From: Fusobacteriales bacterium
Lineage (GTDB): Bacteria; Fusobacteriota; Fusobacteriia; Fusobacteriales; Fusobacteriaceae
Assembly: GCA_020063625.1 (NCBI GenBank)
Contig: JAICDD010000015.1
Location: forward strand, 1-64,000
Length of the DNA stretch: 64,000 nucleotides
Reading direction: 5' to 3'
A program made the position numbers and the translations under genes. The notes beneath the pieces were generated by a model, which searched no databases, had not been told where the DNA came from, and worked only from the letters and a program-made list of their open reading frames with translations. Shown here piece by piece: positions 8,369 to 19,200 of the stretch. Within the stretch, counting starts at the first letter, position 1; each line of letters starts with the position of its first letter.

Positions 8369-8436
8369 TAGTTTCTACGGATATTGATTTTCTATAACTC
8401 ATTCGCGCGTTTTATCTCTTCTTACTATTTTTTTCT

Positions 8437-8495
8437 CTTTGTGTTCTTCGTGTAACGCATTTATCAAGAAAATCTAATATCCTCTGAAAATGCGC
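8437..8495. repeat. 59-base hairpin module, copy 2
   Basis: Matches 3551-3609 with two substitutions in 59 positions, in the same orientation. The inner CGCATTT and AAATGCG arms are conserved. Confidence 0.85.
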
Positions 8496-8841
8496 CTTTT
8501 TATTTAATTCTTAATTTTTCTCTCATTAATCTCTTTTAGTCTATATTTTATTCTGTGTTCATCTGTGGCAATCCTGTGGTTCCAGTTTTCCTATCTTTGT
8601 GTTACTTTGTGCCCTCTTTTCTTTGTGCTGAAAAATTCGCGTTTTCCCGCGGCTAATTTTAATTATCAATTTTTTTATCTTGTACTCATCTGTGTGTATT
8701 TGGTGGTTCCAATTATCTTTTAAATTCTTCTCACTCTTTACTTCTCACTATTTTCCCATTGTCAATTATTAATTTCTTTTATTCTTTAATATAATAACAT
8801 TTTAATGTATATTTTGTATAGAATATTTTAAATAAGCTTTC

Positions 8842-8870
8842 TTGCAAGGAGATAAAAAATAATGTATAAT
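8842..8870 (+). promoter_or_regulatory. Sigma-70-type promoter for the ktrB operon
   Basis: TTGCAA (8842-8847) and TATAAT (8865-8870) are 17 bases apart, with TG two bases before the -10 box. Transcription would start near 8876, giving a short leader of about 25 bases with the ribosome site AAGGGAG at 8884-8890. Confidence 0.75.
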
Positions 8871-8900
8871 AATGACAGATTTCAAGGGAGTGATAACTAA

Positions 8901-10247
8901 ATGTACAGGAAAAAAATCAATAAAATAAAATCCTCTATGACACCATCTGAAATACTTATATTATCTTTTGTAGTAATAATAACAATAGGAACTATACTTC
9001 TTAGTTTACCAATTGCAAAACTAGATAAATCAGCAGGCGTATTTACTGCTCTTTTTACAGCTACATCAGCCGTATCTGTTACAGGATTATCTGTGGTAGA
9101 TGTAAGCAAAACATATACGTATTTTGGAAAAACAGTTATACTAATACTTATTCAGCTTGGTGGATTAGGGATAATGACTTTTTCATCAATATTAGCATTA
9201 TTAATAGGTAGAAAAATTAGTTATGAAGAGAAAAAAATATTAAAAGAAGATTTAAATCAAGAAGCACTTGGAGGAATAATTAGATTTGTAAGAAAAATCA
9301 TCTATATTGTTCTTTCAATAGAAACTATTGGAGCAATTTTTCTGTTTTTTTCTTTTATAAAAATTATGCCATTAAAAAGAGCAATATATTTTTCTATATT
9401 TCATTCAGTATCTGCTTTTTGTAATGCAGGATTTTCATTATTTAGTACAGGTTTAGAAGGATTTTATGGAGATGTAAATATAAACTTAGTTATTTCATTT
9501 TTAATAATTTCTGGTGGAATAGGTTTTGCTGTAATTGATTCATTAATTCAATATGTAAAAACTAGAAAAGCAAAATTTAATTTAACTTCAAAATTAGCTC
9601 TAATAATAACAGGAATTTTAATAATAACAGGGGCTATCACTTTTTTTATTTTTGAAAGAAAAAATAATCTTACAATTGGGAATATGAGCTTATTTAATAA
9701 AATTTTAGCATCATTTTTTCAAAGTGTAACAACAAGAACAGCAGGATTTAATACTGTATCTATGGCAGATTTAAAACCAGCAACGATTTTTATGATGCTT
9801 ATATTTATGATGATAGGAGCTTCTCCAGGTTCTACAGGTGGAGGAATAAAAACTACAACTTTTGGAGTTTTAGTTTTTTATACTATAGGAATAGTAAAAG
9901 GTCAAAAAGATATAAATATATCAAATAGAAGAATATCGTGGGAAATTTTAAATAGAGCACTTGTAATATTTGCTATATCAATTACGTATGTTTTATTTAT
10001 AATATTTCTTATTTTAATGATAGAAGAAAAAGATTTTATGAAAATTATTTTTGAAGTTGTTTCAGCATTTGGTACGGTAGGATTATCTATGGGAATAACA
10101 GCTGATTTATCTCTAGCTTCAAAAATACTTATAACTATAACTATGCTTATAGGTAGAGTAGGACCTCTTACATTTGCATTAGCACTTGGAGAGAGAGCTA
10201 AAAAAATAAATTATAGATATCCAAAAGAAAATATTTTAGTAGGATAG
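8901..10247 (+). CDS. ktrB: Potassium uptake channel subunit KtrB/TrkH
   Basis: A 448-residue polytopic membrane protein of the TrkH/KtrB family, the ion-conducting subunit of a K+ (often Na+-dependent) uptake system. Four pore-loop repeats are visible with their filter glycines: TSAVSVTGLSVV near residue 58, SAFCNAGFSL near 175, TTRTAGFNTV near 280 and SAFGTVGLSMG near 393. The length matches KtrB rather than the longer enteric TrkH. The neighbouring single-RCK KtrA subunit, 16 bases downstream, supports assignment to the Ktr type. It is the first gene after a strong promoter. Confidence 0.9.
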   Translation: MYRKKINKIKSSMTPSEILILSFVVIITIGTILLSLPIAKLDKSAGVFTALFTATSAVSVTGLSVVDVSKTYTYFGKTVILILIQLGGLGIMTFSSILALLIGRKISYEEKKILKEDLNQEALGGIIRFVRKIIYIVLSIETIGAIFLFFSFIKIMPLKRAIYFSIFHSVSAFCNAGFSLFSTGLEGFYGDVNINLVISFLIISGGIGFAVIDSLIQYVKTRKAKFNLTSKLALIITGILIITGAITFFIFERKNNLTIGNMSLFNKILASFFQSVTTRTAGFNTVSMADLKPATIFMMLIFMMIGASPGSTGGGIKTTTFGVLVFYTIGIVKGQKDINISNRRISWEILNRALVIFAISITYVLFIIFLILMIEEKDFMKIIFEVVSAFGTVGLSMGITADLSLASKILITITMLIGRVGPLTFALALGERAKKINYRYPKENILVG

Positions 10248-10263
10248 ATTTAGGGGAGGAATA

Positions 10264-10923
10264 ATGAAACAATACTTAGTAGTAGGATTAGGAAGATTTG
10301 GTAGCAGTATTGCAGAAACTTTATATAAAGCAGATGAAAGTGTTTTAGCACTTGATATAGATGAAGAAATAGTTCAAGAAGCAATAAATAATGATATAGT
10401 AGATAATGCTGTAGAGATAGACGCAACTGATGAAAAAAGTCTTCAAGATTTAGGAATAAATAACTTTGATGTAGCATTTGTTTGTGTAGGGACAAATATA
10501 CAAGCAAGTATTCTTATCACACTTACATTAAAAGAGATGGGAATAAAAAGAGTTATATGTAAAGCTGTAACAAAAGCACATGGAAAAGTTTTAAAGAAAA
10601 TAGGGGCAGATGAAGTTGTCTTTCCTGAAATTTACATGGGGAAAAGAGTTGCATTAGCAGAAATGGAAACAAATATAATAGAGCATATGAAATTTTCTGA
10701 AGAATTTTTAATTATAGAAATAAAAGCACCTGCTAGTTTTGTAAATAAAAGCTTAATAGAGCTTGATTTAAGAAAAGATTATAATGCAAATATTATAGCA
10801 ATTAGAAGAGAAAGAGGAGATGCAGTTCTTAGTCCAAATGCAACAACTAAAATATTTGAAGGAGATACTTTAATTATTGCAACAGATGGAAGAACAGCTA
10901 AAAAATTAGAAGGACTAAAATAA
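10264..10923 (+). CDS. ktrA: Potassium uptake regulatory subunit KtrA (RCK)
   Basis: A cytoplasmic gating subunit that binds nucleotide and controls the KtrB channel. The Rossmann motif GLGRFGSSIA is at residue 8, with an acidic residue after the second strand (ALDIDEE) that binds ribose. The C-terminal RCK_C part (about 135-219) includes FVNKSLIELDL and FEGDTLIIA. At 219 residues it has a single RCK unit, as in KtrA, not the tandem form of TrkA. A GGGGAGG ribosome site precedes the ATG. Confidence 0.92.
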   Translation: MKQYLVVGLGRFGSSIAETLYKADESVLALDIDEEIVQEAINNDIVDNAVEIDATDEKSLQDLGINNFDVAFVCVGTNIQASILITLTLKEMGIKRVICKAVTKAHGKVLKKIGADEVVFPEIYMGKRVALAEMETNIIEHMKFSEEFLIIEIKAPASFVNKSLIELDLRKDYNANIIAIRRERGDAVLSPNATTKIFEGDTLIIATDGRTAKKLEGLK

Positions 10924-10948
10924 GATAGTAAAATGATTAGGAGGAAAA

Positions 10949-12835
10949 ATGTTTAATGAAAATTTTGATGTAATTGTAGTTGGAGCTGGACATGCTGGGT
11001 GTGAAGCAGCTTTAGCAGCTGCAAGAATGGGAATGAAAACAGCTATGTTTACAATTACACTTGATAATATAGGAGTAATGTCATGTAATCCATCAATTGG
11101 AGGACCAGCAAAAAGTCATTTAGTTAAAGAGATAGATGCCCTTGGTGGAGAAATGGGAAGAAATTCTGATAAAACTTTTGTTCAAATGAGAGTTTTAAAC
11201 ACAAGAAAAGGACCAGCAGTTAGAGCTTTACGTGCGCAAAATGATAAAAAAGCGTATCATAAAGAGATGAAAAAAACTATTGAAAATACAGAAAATTTAT
11301 CAGCAATTCAAGGACTTGTAACAGAACTTATTGTTGAAAATAATGAGGTAAAAGGAGTAAAGACTAAAGAGGGACTTACATATTATACAAAAGCAGTAGT
11401 TTTAGCAACGGGAACATTTTTAAGAGGGCTTATTCATATAGGAGAAAATAGATTTAAAGGTGGAAGAATGGGAGAGTTATCAGCTGAAGAACTTTCAAGT
11501 TCGTTAGAAGCTTGTGGATTAAAATTAGGAAGATTTAAAACAGGAACACCACCTAGAGTAGATGCAAGAACTATTCATTTTGATAAAATAGAAGAGCAAC
11601 CAGGAGATACTAATCAAGGATTAAAATTTTCCAGAAAAACAACAGTTGAAGAAGCTAATTCTAGAAAACAGATTCCATGCCATATTACATATACAAATAC
11701 CAAAGTTCATGATATTATATTAAGTAATAAGCATAGATCTCCTATGTTTAATGGTACTATAGAAGGGGTTGGACCTAGATATTGTCCATCTATTGAAGAT
11801 AAAGTATTTAGATATCAAGACAAAGAGAGACATCATCTGTTTTTAGAAAGAGAAGGATATGATACAAACGAAATATATATAAGTGGATTTTCTTCTAGTT
11901 TACCTGCTGATTTGCAATATGAGATGTTAAATAAATTACCAGGACTAGAAGATGCAAAAATAATGAGATATGCTTATGCAATAGAGTATGACTATGTTGA
12001 TCCTGAAGAATTAAAATACTCATTAGAAACAAAAAAAGTCAGTGGATTATTTTTAGCAGGACAAATAAATGGAACTTCTGGATATGAAGAAGCGGCAGCA
12101 CAAGGACTTATAGCTGGGATTAATGCAGCGCAAAAAATAAAAGGTGAAGAACCAGTTATTTTAGATAGAGCAGATTCATATATAGGGACATTAATAGATG
12201 ATTTAGTAACAAAAGGAACTAATGAACCATATAGAATGTTTACAGCACGTTCTGAATATAGACTTTATTTGAGAGAAGATAATGCAGATTTAAGACTTTC
12301 TCATATAGGTCATAAGGTTGGACTTTTATCAGATGAAGAATATAATGTGGTAGAAACAAAACGAAAGAATATAGAAAAGATAACTGAAAAATTAAAATCA
12401 ACTGTAGTAGGAAGTTCAAATAAAAGAGTAGTTGAGATACTAGAAAAAAGAGGTGAAAAATCATTAAAAAGTGGGATAACATTAGATGAATTCTTAAAAA
12501 GGCCGGCTATAAAATATAGTGATGTTGAATATGTAGCAGAAATTATGGATATTGATTTTGATTTTTCTGATTTTGATGAGGATACAAAATATCAAGTAGA
12601 AGTTCAAACAAAATATGAAGGATATATTCAAAAACAACTTAAAATGATAGAAAAACATAAGCAACTTGAAAATAAATTAATACCAGAAGATTTTGATTAT
12701 GATAATATAAAAGGAATAACATTAGAAGCAAAACAAAAATTGAAAGAAAAAAGACCTTTAAACATTGGACAAGCTTCTAGAATATCAGGAATAACTCCTG
12801 CAGATATATCAGTATTATTAATGTATATTAAATAA
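10949..12835 (+). CDS. mnmG: tRNA uridine-5-carboxymethylaminomethyl(34) synthesis enzyme MnmG
   Basis: MnmG (GidA), with MnmE, installs the 5-carboxymethylaminomethyl group on wobble uridine 34 of several tRNAs, using FAD and a methylene-folate donor. The FAD-binding motif [17 protein letters not shown] is at about residues 12-28. Family blocks [32 protein letters not shown] and [19 protein letters not shown] follow in order. The C-terminal helical domain ([18 protein letters not shown]) recruits tRNA and MnmE. The length of 628 residues is normal. An AGGAGG site precedes the ATG. mnmE is not in this window. Confidence 0.97.
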   Translation: MFNENFDVIVVGAGHAGCEAALAAARMGMKTAMFTITLDNIGVMSCNPSIGGPAKSHLVKEIDALGGEMGRNSDKTFVQMRVLNTRKGPAVRALRAQNDKKAYHKEMKKTIENTENLSAIQGLVTELIVENNEVKGVKTKEGLTYYTKAVVLATGTFLRGLIHIGENRFKGGRMGELSAEELSSSLEACGLKLGRFKTGTPPRVDARTIHFDKIEEQPGDTNQGLKFSRKTTVEEANSRKQIPCHITYTNTKVHDIILSNKHRSPMFNGTIEGVGPRYCPSIEDKVFRYQDKERHHLFLEREGYDTNEIYISGFSSSLPADLQYEMLNKLPGLEDAKIMRYAYAIEYDYVDPEELKYSLETKKVSGLFLAGQINGTSGYEEAAAQGLIAGINAAQKIKGEEPVILDRADSYIGTLIDDLVTKGTNEPYRMFTARSEYRLYLREDNADLRLSHIGHKVGLLSDEEYNVVETKRKNIEKITEKLKSTVVGSSNKRVVEILEKRGEKSLKSGITLDEFLKRPAIKYSDVEYVAEIMDIDFDFSDFDEDTKYQVEVQTKYEGYIQKQLKMIEKHKQLENKLIPEDFDYDNIKGITLEAKQKLKEKRPLNIGQASRISGITPADISVLLMYIK

Positions 12836-12879
12836 TACTTAATTTAAAAAGAAAAAAGACTTTAAATTAGAGGAGAAAT

Positions 12880-13587
12880 ATGAGAGAATATCTAATAAAA
12901 GGAATAGAAAAAATTGGGATAGATATTTCAGAAAAAGCTATTGATAAGTTATTGAAATATTTTCAAATTTTAAAAGATTACAATTCACATACAAATCTTA
13001 CAGCTATAAGAGATGATAAAGGAATAATAGAAAAACATTTTCTAGATTCTTTATTAGTTCAAAAAAATATTTTAAAATATATAGAAGGTAATGAAAAAGC
13101 AATTGATATAGGTACTGGTGCCGGTTTTCCCGGCATGGTACTTGCTATTATCAATCCAAATATCCAATTTACATTATTAGATTCTGTTGGGAAAAAAACA
13201 AAATTTTTAGAGCTTGTAAAAAATGAACTTTTTTTAGAAAATGTGGAGATAATAAATGATAGAGCCGAAAATTATATTAATGGAAATAGAGAAAAATATG
13301 ATTTTGGATTTTGTAGAGGTGTTTCAAGATTAAATGTTATATTAGAATATGAAATTCCATTTTTAAAAGTTAATGGAAGATTTTTTCCACAAAAATTAGA
13401 ATATGAAAAAGAGTTAGAAGAAGCTAAAAATGCTTTAAAAATTTTAGAATGTGAATATATAGAAGTATTTCAAGAAGAATTACCTTTTTCAAAAGATAAA
13501 AGAGCAATATTAAATATTTTAAAAAAAGCTAAAAATGATGAAAACTATCCAAGAAAGAATGGTAAACCATTAAAAAAACCATTATAA
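12880..13587 (+). CDS. rsmG: 16S rRNA (guanine(527)-N7)-methyltransferase
   Basis: RsmG (GidB) uses S-adenosylmethionine to methylate G527 in the 530 loop of 16S rRNA. The SAM-binding motif AIDIGTGAGFPGMVLAI is near residue 75. HTNLTAIRD and the FCRGVSRL block (R-G/A-V/F) are characteristic. At 235 residues it is normal. It follows mnmG by 44 bases, the common gidA-gidB pairing. AGAGGAG precedes the ATG. Confidence 0.95.
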   Translation: MREYLIKGIEKIGIDISEKAIDKLLKYFQILKDYNSHTNLTAIRDDKGIIEKHFLDSLLVQKNILKYIEGNEKAIDIGTGAGFPGMVLAIINPNIQFTLLDSVGKKTKFLELVKNELFLENVEIINDRAENYINGNREKYDFGFCRGVSRLNVILEYEIPFLKVNGRFFPQKLEYEKELEEAKNALKILECEYIEVFQEELPFSKDKRAILNILKKAKNDENYPRKNGKPLKKPL

Positions 13588-13603
13588 TTAAGGAGAATGT
13601 ATT

Positions 13604-14467
13604 ATGAGTAATACTACTGATATTAAAAAGATTATAGATAAGTTAGATAATTTGCCTACGCTTCCAATAATTATTCAACAAATATTAGCATTATTAGATA
13701 ATCCAAATAGTACAGCAAAAGATATAAATGAAGTGATAAAAAGTGACCAATCTTTAACTATTCAAACATTAAAATTAGTTAACTCTTCATATTATGGATT
13801 TCCTAGAAAAATAGGAACAGTAACAGAGGCTATAGTTGTATTAGGATTTGATACAGTTAGAAGTTTAGTATTAAGTGCTAGTGTTTGTAAGATGTATGAA
13901 GGTGGAAGTGGGCCTTTTAATAGAGAAAATTTATGGGTTCATACTTTAGCTGTTGCATTTGCTGCAAGGATAATTTCTAAAACTATAAAATATCCACAAG
14001 AAGAGATAGCTTTTGTTTCAGGGTTACTTCATGATATAGCAAAAGTTTTTGAAGATCAACTTTTTCATGATGAATTTATCGAAGCTCTTACAAAAGCTAA
14101 AAATGAAGGTAGAAATTTACATGAAGTAGAACAAGAAATATTAGGATATGACCATACAAAAATAGGTAAAAGATTATCAAATAAATGGAATTTACCTAAA
14201 AGTATAACAACAGTTATAGCATATCACCACACTCCAGAATTAGTTATTAATAGTGAAGATGGAATGTTGCCATGTATAGTAAGTGTAGCAGATGCACTTG
14301 TAAGACTTAGAAAAATAGGTGATAGTGGAAATAATGCAAAACCAAGTTTAAGTAAAAAAGTTTTAGATGCTTTAAAACTAAAAAAAGAAGATCTACCAGT
14401 AATAATTAGAAAATTAGAAGCAGAGTTAGAAAAAGCAGAAACATTCTTAGAACTTAATAAATCCTAA
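13604..14467 (+). CDS. HDOD domain signalling protein
   Basis: A 287-residue protein consisting of an HDOD domain. The LDNLPTLPIIIQQILALL start, LKLVNSSYYGFPRKIGTVTEAI and GFDTVRSLVLSAS are the family core. Unlike many HDOD proteins it retains HD-like residues: WVHTLAVAF, GLLHDIAK, and HH in IAYHHTPE. Phosphohydrolase activity is therefore possible but unproven. Such proteins usually act in signalling, motility or stress control. A short coiled-coil tail ends the protein. The spacing of 16 bases after rsmG and AGGAG before the ATG imply cotranscription. Confidence 0.9.
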   Translation: MSNTTDIKKIIDKLDNLPTLPIIIQQILALLDNPNSTAKDINEVIKSDQSLTIQTLKLVNSSYYGFPRKIGTVTEAIVVLGFDTVRSLVLSASVCKMYEGGSGPFNRENLWVHTLAVAFAARIISKTIKYPQEEIAFVSGLLHDIAKVFEDQLFHDEFIEALTKAKNEGRNLHEVEQEILGYDHTKIGKRLSNKWNLPKSITTVIAYHHTPELVINSEDGMLPCIVSVADALVRLRKIGDSGNNAKPSLSKKVLDALKLKKEDLPVIIRKLEAELEKAETFLELNKS

Positions 14468-14485
14468 ATATTAAGGAGATTAATT

Positions 14486-16252
14486 ATGATAAAAAAAGTT
14501 TTTTTATTAATAATATTTACTGTTTTAAATATCAATATTTTTTCATATAATTATAAAATAATAGGAGATCCTTATATTTCTAAAAAAGGAAATATAGGAA
14601 TTGCAAATGTAATAAATAATTATAATGATGAATTTTTTATATCTGATTATATGCTAGGTAAAATAGCTTTATTTGATAAAAATGGTAAATTATTAAAAGA
14701 ATATAAAAATATAAAAAAACCTATATTTTTTACTGTTGATGATGATTTCATCTATGTAAGTGAAAGCAGTAATAATGAAATATTAAAAGTTGATATTAAA
14801 ACAGGAGATAAAAAAACTTTTTTAAAAACTGGAATGATGGAAAAAGAAGTACTTCATCCAGGAGAATTATTAGTAGATGATAATAATCTATATGTTTTAG
14901 ATGAATATAATTATAGGGTGCAAATAATTAATAAAGAAACAGGAGAATATATAGCTCAAATTTTACTTGAGAAATTTAGATATGATTATAAACCGTATTC
15001 ATTTTTAAATTATTCAATGCAAATTATGGATAATAAATTATATGTATTAAATAATTATACTAAAAAAATTTATGTTTATAATATGAATTATAAACAAGTT
15101 AATGAAATAAATCTTGTAAATATGAAAAATCCAGTTAAATTATATAAAATAAACAAAAAATTATTTATTTATGATGCTACAGAAAATATTTTAGTAGATA
15201 TAGATAATAATATAATAAAATTAAATATAGAAACAAAATATAATTTGTCTGGAATAAACCATTTTGATACTAAAGAAAAAAATATTTATATACTAAATCA
15301 TAATAATGTTTATAAATTTAATATAGAAAACAGTAGTTTTGAATTATTGTTTAAGCTATTAAACATAAGAGAAAATGAATATATAAAACCAGTAGATATT
15401 GATGTGGATAATGATAATAATTTATATATTTTAGATGAAGAGCTTGAAAAAATTTTAATTTATAACAAATACAATGAGTTAAAAAATGTAATAAAAAATG
15501 TAGGAGAAAAACCACAGAGTATCTGTGTAGATAAAAATAATAATATAGTAATTACATTTCCTTTTGAAAATAGAATAAAAAAAGTATCGCAAACTGGAAA
15601 ATTGATAGCAGAATACGGTAACTATAATTTATTTAAAACAAATGAGATGTATTATTATGAAAAAGAGATACAAGAAAGCTATGACCCTACTAAAATTGAT
15701 AAAAATATTTATAGCTTAATAGTGGATTTAGATAAAGAGGGTAACTATTATTTAGCAAACAGTAGTTTAATGAACATAACTGTATTAAATCCATTTTTTG
15801 AAAAAATAGCAGAGTACGGACATAAAGCTAGTATAATTTCTGTTTTTAGAAATAAAAAAGAAAAAAATAGTTTTGGATGGGATGAAAAAAATAAAAATAA
15901 CTTAACTGATATATTTGTTGATAATGATACAGTATATGTATTAGATAAATATTATAAAAGAATAAATGTAATAAAAAATAATAAAATAGAAAAAAGCTTT
16001 GAAGATGAATTTTCTGATAATGGATTAAACTCTATTTATGTAGATAAAGAATTTATTTATGTTGTAGATTCATATAATTTTAGAATAAGAAAATATGATA
16101 AAGAGTTTAAATTTGTAGAAGATATAAGTTTTTTAAAAGAAGGATTAATTCCTTTAAGAATAAAAGGAAAATACGTAATATTTAAAAAATATATTGAAGA
16201 TTTTGATGCACAATATATAGTACTTGATATTCAAAGTGCATTAGATAAATAA
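14486..16252 (+). CDS. Exported NHL-type beta-propeller protein, function unknown
   Basis: A 588-residue protein with an N-terminal signal peptide (MIKKVFLLIIFTVLNINIFS, cleavage near 20). It is built of many short repeats of NHL/SMP-30-like type: a Asp-x-x-Asn-x-hydrophobic-Tyr-Val-Leu-Asp pattern recurs (LLVDDNNLYVLDEYNYRVQI, IDVDNDNNLYILDEE, IFVDNDTVYVLDKYYKRINV, IYVDKEFIYVVDSYNFRIRK). It should fold as a propeller in the periplasm or at the surface. No catalytic residues are recognised. Its place directly before tamB and bamA, with 19 bases between genes, suggests a link to envelope assembly, but this is only context. Confidence 0.7.
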   Translation: MIKKVFLLIIFTVLNINIFSYNYKIIGDPYISKKGNIGIANVINNYNDEFFISDYMLGKIALFDKNGKLLKEYKNIKKPIFFTVDDDFIYVSESSNNEILKVDIKTGDKKTFLKTGMMEKEVLHPGELLVDDNNLYVLDEYNYRVQIINKETGEYIAQILLEKFRYDYKPYSFLNYSMQIMDNKLYVLNNYTKKIYVYNMNYKQVNEINLVNMKNPVKLYKINKKLFIYDATENILVDIDNNIIKLNIETKYNLSGINHFDTKEKNIYILNHNNVYKFNIENSSFELLFKLLNIRENEYIKPVDIDVDNDNNLYILDEELEKILIYNKYNELKNVIKNVGEKPQSICVDKNNNIVITFPFENRIKKVSQTGKLIAEYGNYNLFKTNEMYYYEKEIQESYDPTKIDKNIYSLIVDLDKEGNYYLANSSLMNITVLNPFFEKIAEYGHKASIISVFRNKKEKNSFGWDEKNKNNLTDIFVDNDTVYVLDKYYKRINVIKNNKIEKSFEDEFSDNGLNSIYVDKEFIYVVDSYNFRIRKYDKEFKFVEDISFLKEGLIPLRIKGKYVIFKKYIEDFDAQYIVLDIQSALDK

Positions 16253-16271
16253 ATGATGTTGGTGAAATTTA

Positions 16272-19200
16272 ATGAATAAATTTATAAAAAAACATATTAA
16301 ATTATTTGATTTTATAGGAATAGTTATCCTTATAAGTATATTTGTTTTTTTATTTATGTTTATAAGAATGAATTTTACTGAATTAATCAAATTAGGGCTT
16401 AGACAAGGTTTAGGATATAATATTGATATCCAAAGTGTAACATTTAGAAATTATAATGAGATTTTATTTGAAAATTTAAAACTGTATGACAAAGAAAATA
16501 ATGAATTAATAGTTGAAGATAAAGAGGTTCATTTATATATTGATTATAAAAAGTTTTTAACTTCTCCTATTAAAAGTATTTATTTTAAAAAACCAAATAT
16601 GTATATAAAAATAAAAAATAAAAAAAAGGTAAACATTGTTAGTGCAGTTTTAATATCAAACAATAATAAAAATAAAATTATATCTAAAAATAAAAAAAGT
16701 TTAATTCAAAAAATTATAGTAGAAAATGCAAATATTAATTTAAAAGATTATTCATATAAAGATTTAATAGAAAAAAATATAACAACTGTTAATGGAGAAA
16801 TGAAGTATTACTCCTTAAATGAATATGTAGTAGATTTAAAAGGTTATGATAAAGAAAAAAAAGATGCTTTTATTAATTATAAATTTATAAAAAACAAAGA
16901 TGGAATTAAAAATGTTTTTGAATTAAAAAATTTCAAATTAACTAAAGAGCTTATACAGTATAGTTTACTAGATAATTATTTAACAGCTAATAGTGGAAAT
17001 GTTGATATGAATTTAGAAATTACAAATGATAATAAACTTTATGGAAACTTAGTATTAAGTAGCGATAAAGTAAATTATATTAGCAACTCTCAAAATTTAG
17101 AAATTAATAATATTAAAAGTGAATTATTTTTTTTAGATAATGATATAAAAGGATATGCTTATGGAAAATTTAAAGATAATGAAATAGAAGTCTTAATTAA
17201 TAAAGAAAATGATAACTCAAAAATTAAAATTATTTCTAAAAATTTAAATATAAAAGATATTATTACAGAAGCAAATTTTAAATACAAAGATAATATGAGT
17301 GAAATAGAAGGGATATTATCATATATTTCTTTAGATATTTATACTAGTGGAACTGAATTAAAAAATATTAATGCATATATTCAAAGTAAAAAAATAAATT
17401 ATTTAGAAAATAGTGCAGAAAATATAAAAGGAACAGTGTTTTATAATAATGGAATTTTTGGAATAAAAAATTTAAGTGCAGTTGTAAATTTAGTTGAGAA
17501 TGGAGAAAATAGTAAATTAGATATTGATCTAAATAGTGATTATTTATCAGAAAAATTAATAAAAACAAATTATTATATAGGGAAATTAGATTCTAAAGTA
17601 GATTTTGAAAATCTATATGGTGAAATTAATTATGATATAGAAAATAAAGAGATAAAAGTAAATAATAATACAAAAAATTTTAATTTTAAATTTTTAATTA
17701 ATAAAGATAAATTTTTATTAGATTTAAATAGTGATAATTATAAAATAATTTTTTTAAATAATATTACATTTAATTTAAAAGGAAATATTTTTTTAGACTT
17801 TGATTATCAAAAAAGAAAAATAAATAAAATAACATCTGATATAATAATAAAAAATAATTTATATTTTGATAATTTAAAATTAAAAATAAAAGAAAATAAA
17901 TTAATAGATAAATATGAAGTAGAAACATTAGATATAATAAAAAATAATAGCTTTGTTAAAGTTAGTGGTTATTTAAAAGATGATAAATATGACCTTTATG
18001 TAAAAGATTCAAAGTTAAACTCAAAAGATATATATTTTTTAAAAAAATATCCAAAATTAAAAATAGATTCAATTATTAGAGGAAGAGTAGAAGGAGATTT
18101 TTATAAATTAACTTTAAAAGGAGATTTTTTTGGAGATATAGAATATATTGCAAAGTTAAAAGATATAAAAACAAAATTTGAATTAGAATATGATAACAAA
18201 TTAAAACTTAAAACTAAGTCATCTTTAAGTTTTTTTAATTATGATAGTATTAGTTTAAATGAATTAAGAGTTGATTTAGATTATAGAGATGAAAAATTAT
18301 ATATAAATAATATAGAGAATAGATATCTAAAATTAAAAGGTAATTATAATATATTAAATGATAATATAAATCTCGAATACAAGGTTAGTGATTATTTATT
18401 AAATAATATAGAAGAATTAAAACAATATAATATTATTGGAAAAAGTATAAATTTAACAGGTAAACTTCAAATTAAAGATAAAGTTGAATTTAAAGTAAAG
18501 ATTAATAATACACAACTATTATATGCAAATAATTATAATATACTGTTAAATGGTGAAATTGAATTAAAAGATGATATTTTATTATTAAATGATATATCTG
18601 TTAATAAAAATAAAATTAATGGTAAAATAAATTTAATTAATGAAAATATAGATGTTAAAATAAATATTTATGAAAATAATATAGATGCAATATTAAGAAA
18701 TAATGATTTAAAAGCAAAAATAATAGGCGAAAGTTATATAGTAGGAGATTTTAATAATATTAAATTAATAAATAAAATAAATTTAAAAAATCTCTATTAT
18801 AAAGGATATAGTATACCAGATATATCAACAGAATTTAGTTATTTAGCAAAAAAAGATAAAAAATATATAGGGAATATAGATTTCAATAAATTAAACTTTA
18901 TTCAAAATAATTATACTTTACTGAGTTTAATAGGAAATATAAATTTTGATACAGGAGATGTAAATATAAATTCTATTCAAAATAATATAGAATTTGAAAA
19001 GTTAAATGATATATTTGTAGAAAATCAAATTAAAGGAAGATTAGACACAGAATTTAAAATTAAAGGAAATATTTATAAAAAATTTGAGTATATATTAAAA
19101 TTAGAAAGTCAAAAACTTGAATATAAAAGGATAAATGTTGATACTATATTAATAGATATAACAGGAGATAATGAAAAACTTTCTTTAAATAAAGCGATAA

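Larger units (their letters stand above)
8041..8780. repeat. Cluster of modular dispersed repeats (second cluster)
   Basis: About 740 bases without a credible gene. GTGGTTCC-ending modules occur at 8152-8178, 8552-8582 and 8681-8710, with an inverted AAACCAC copy at 8098-8130. CTTTGTG...TTCTTTGTGCT blocks lie at 8199-8220 and 8604-8627, each followed by a CCG(C/T)GGCTAA end module. The 59-base module is at 8437-8495 and a three-hairpin element at 8311-8368. Stretches resembling TTGTCAATT and CTCACT/TTCTCACT fill the gaps. The same modules build the 3290-3765 cluster in another order, so these are recombining mosaic elements rather than a single insertion sequence. No transposase frame is present. 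Confidence 0.85.

Noticed and set aside
3290-8780. CRISPR array, suggested by repeated CACAAAG/ACCAC units
   Set aside because: Unit lengths and gaps are irregular, units occur in both orientations, there are no uniform spacers and no cas genes.
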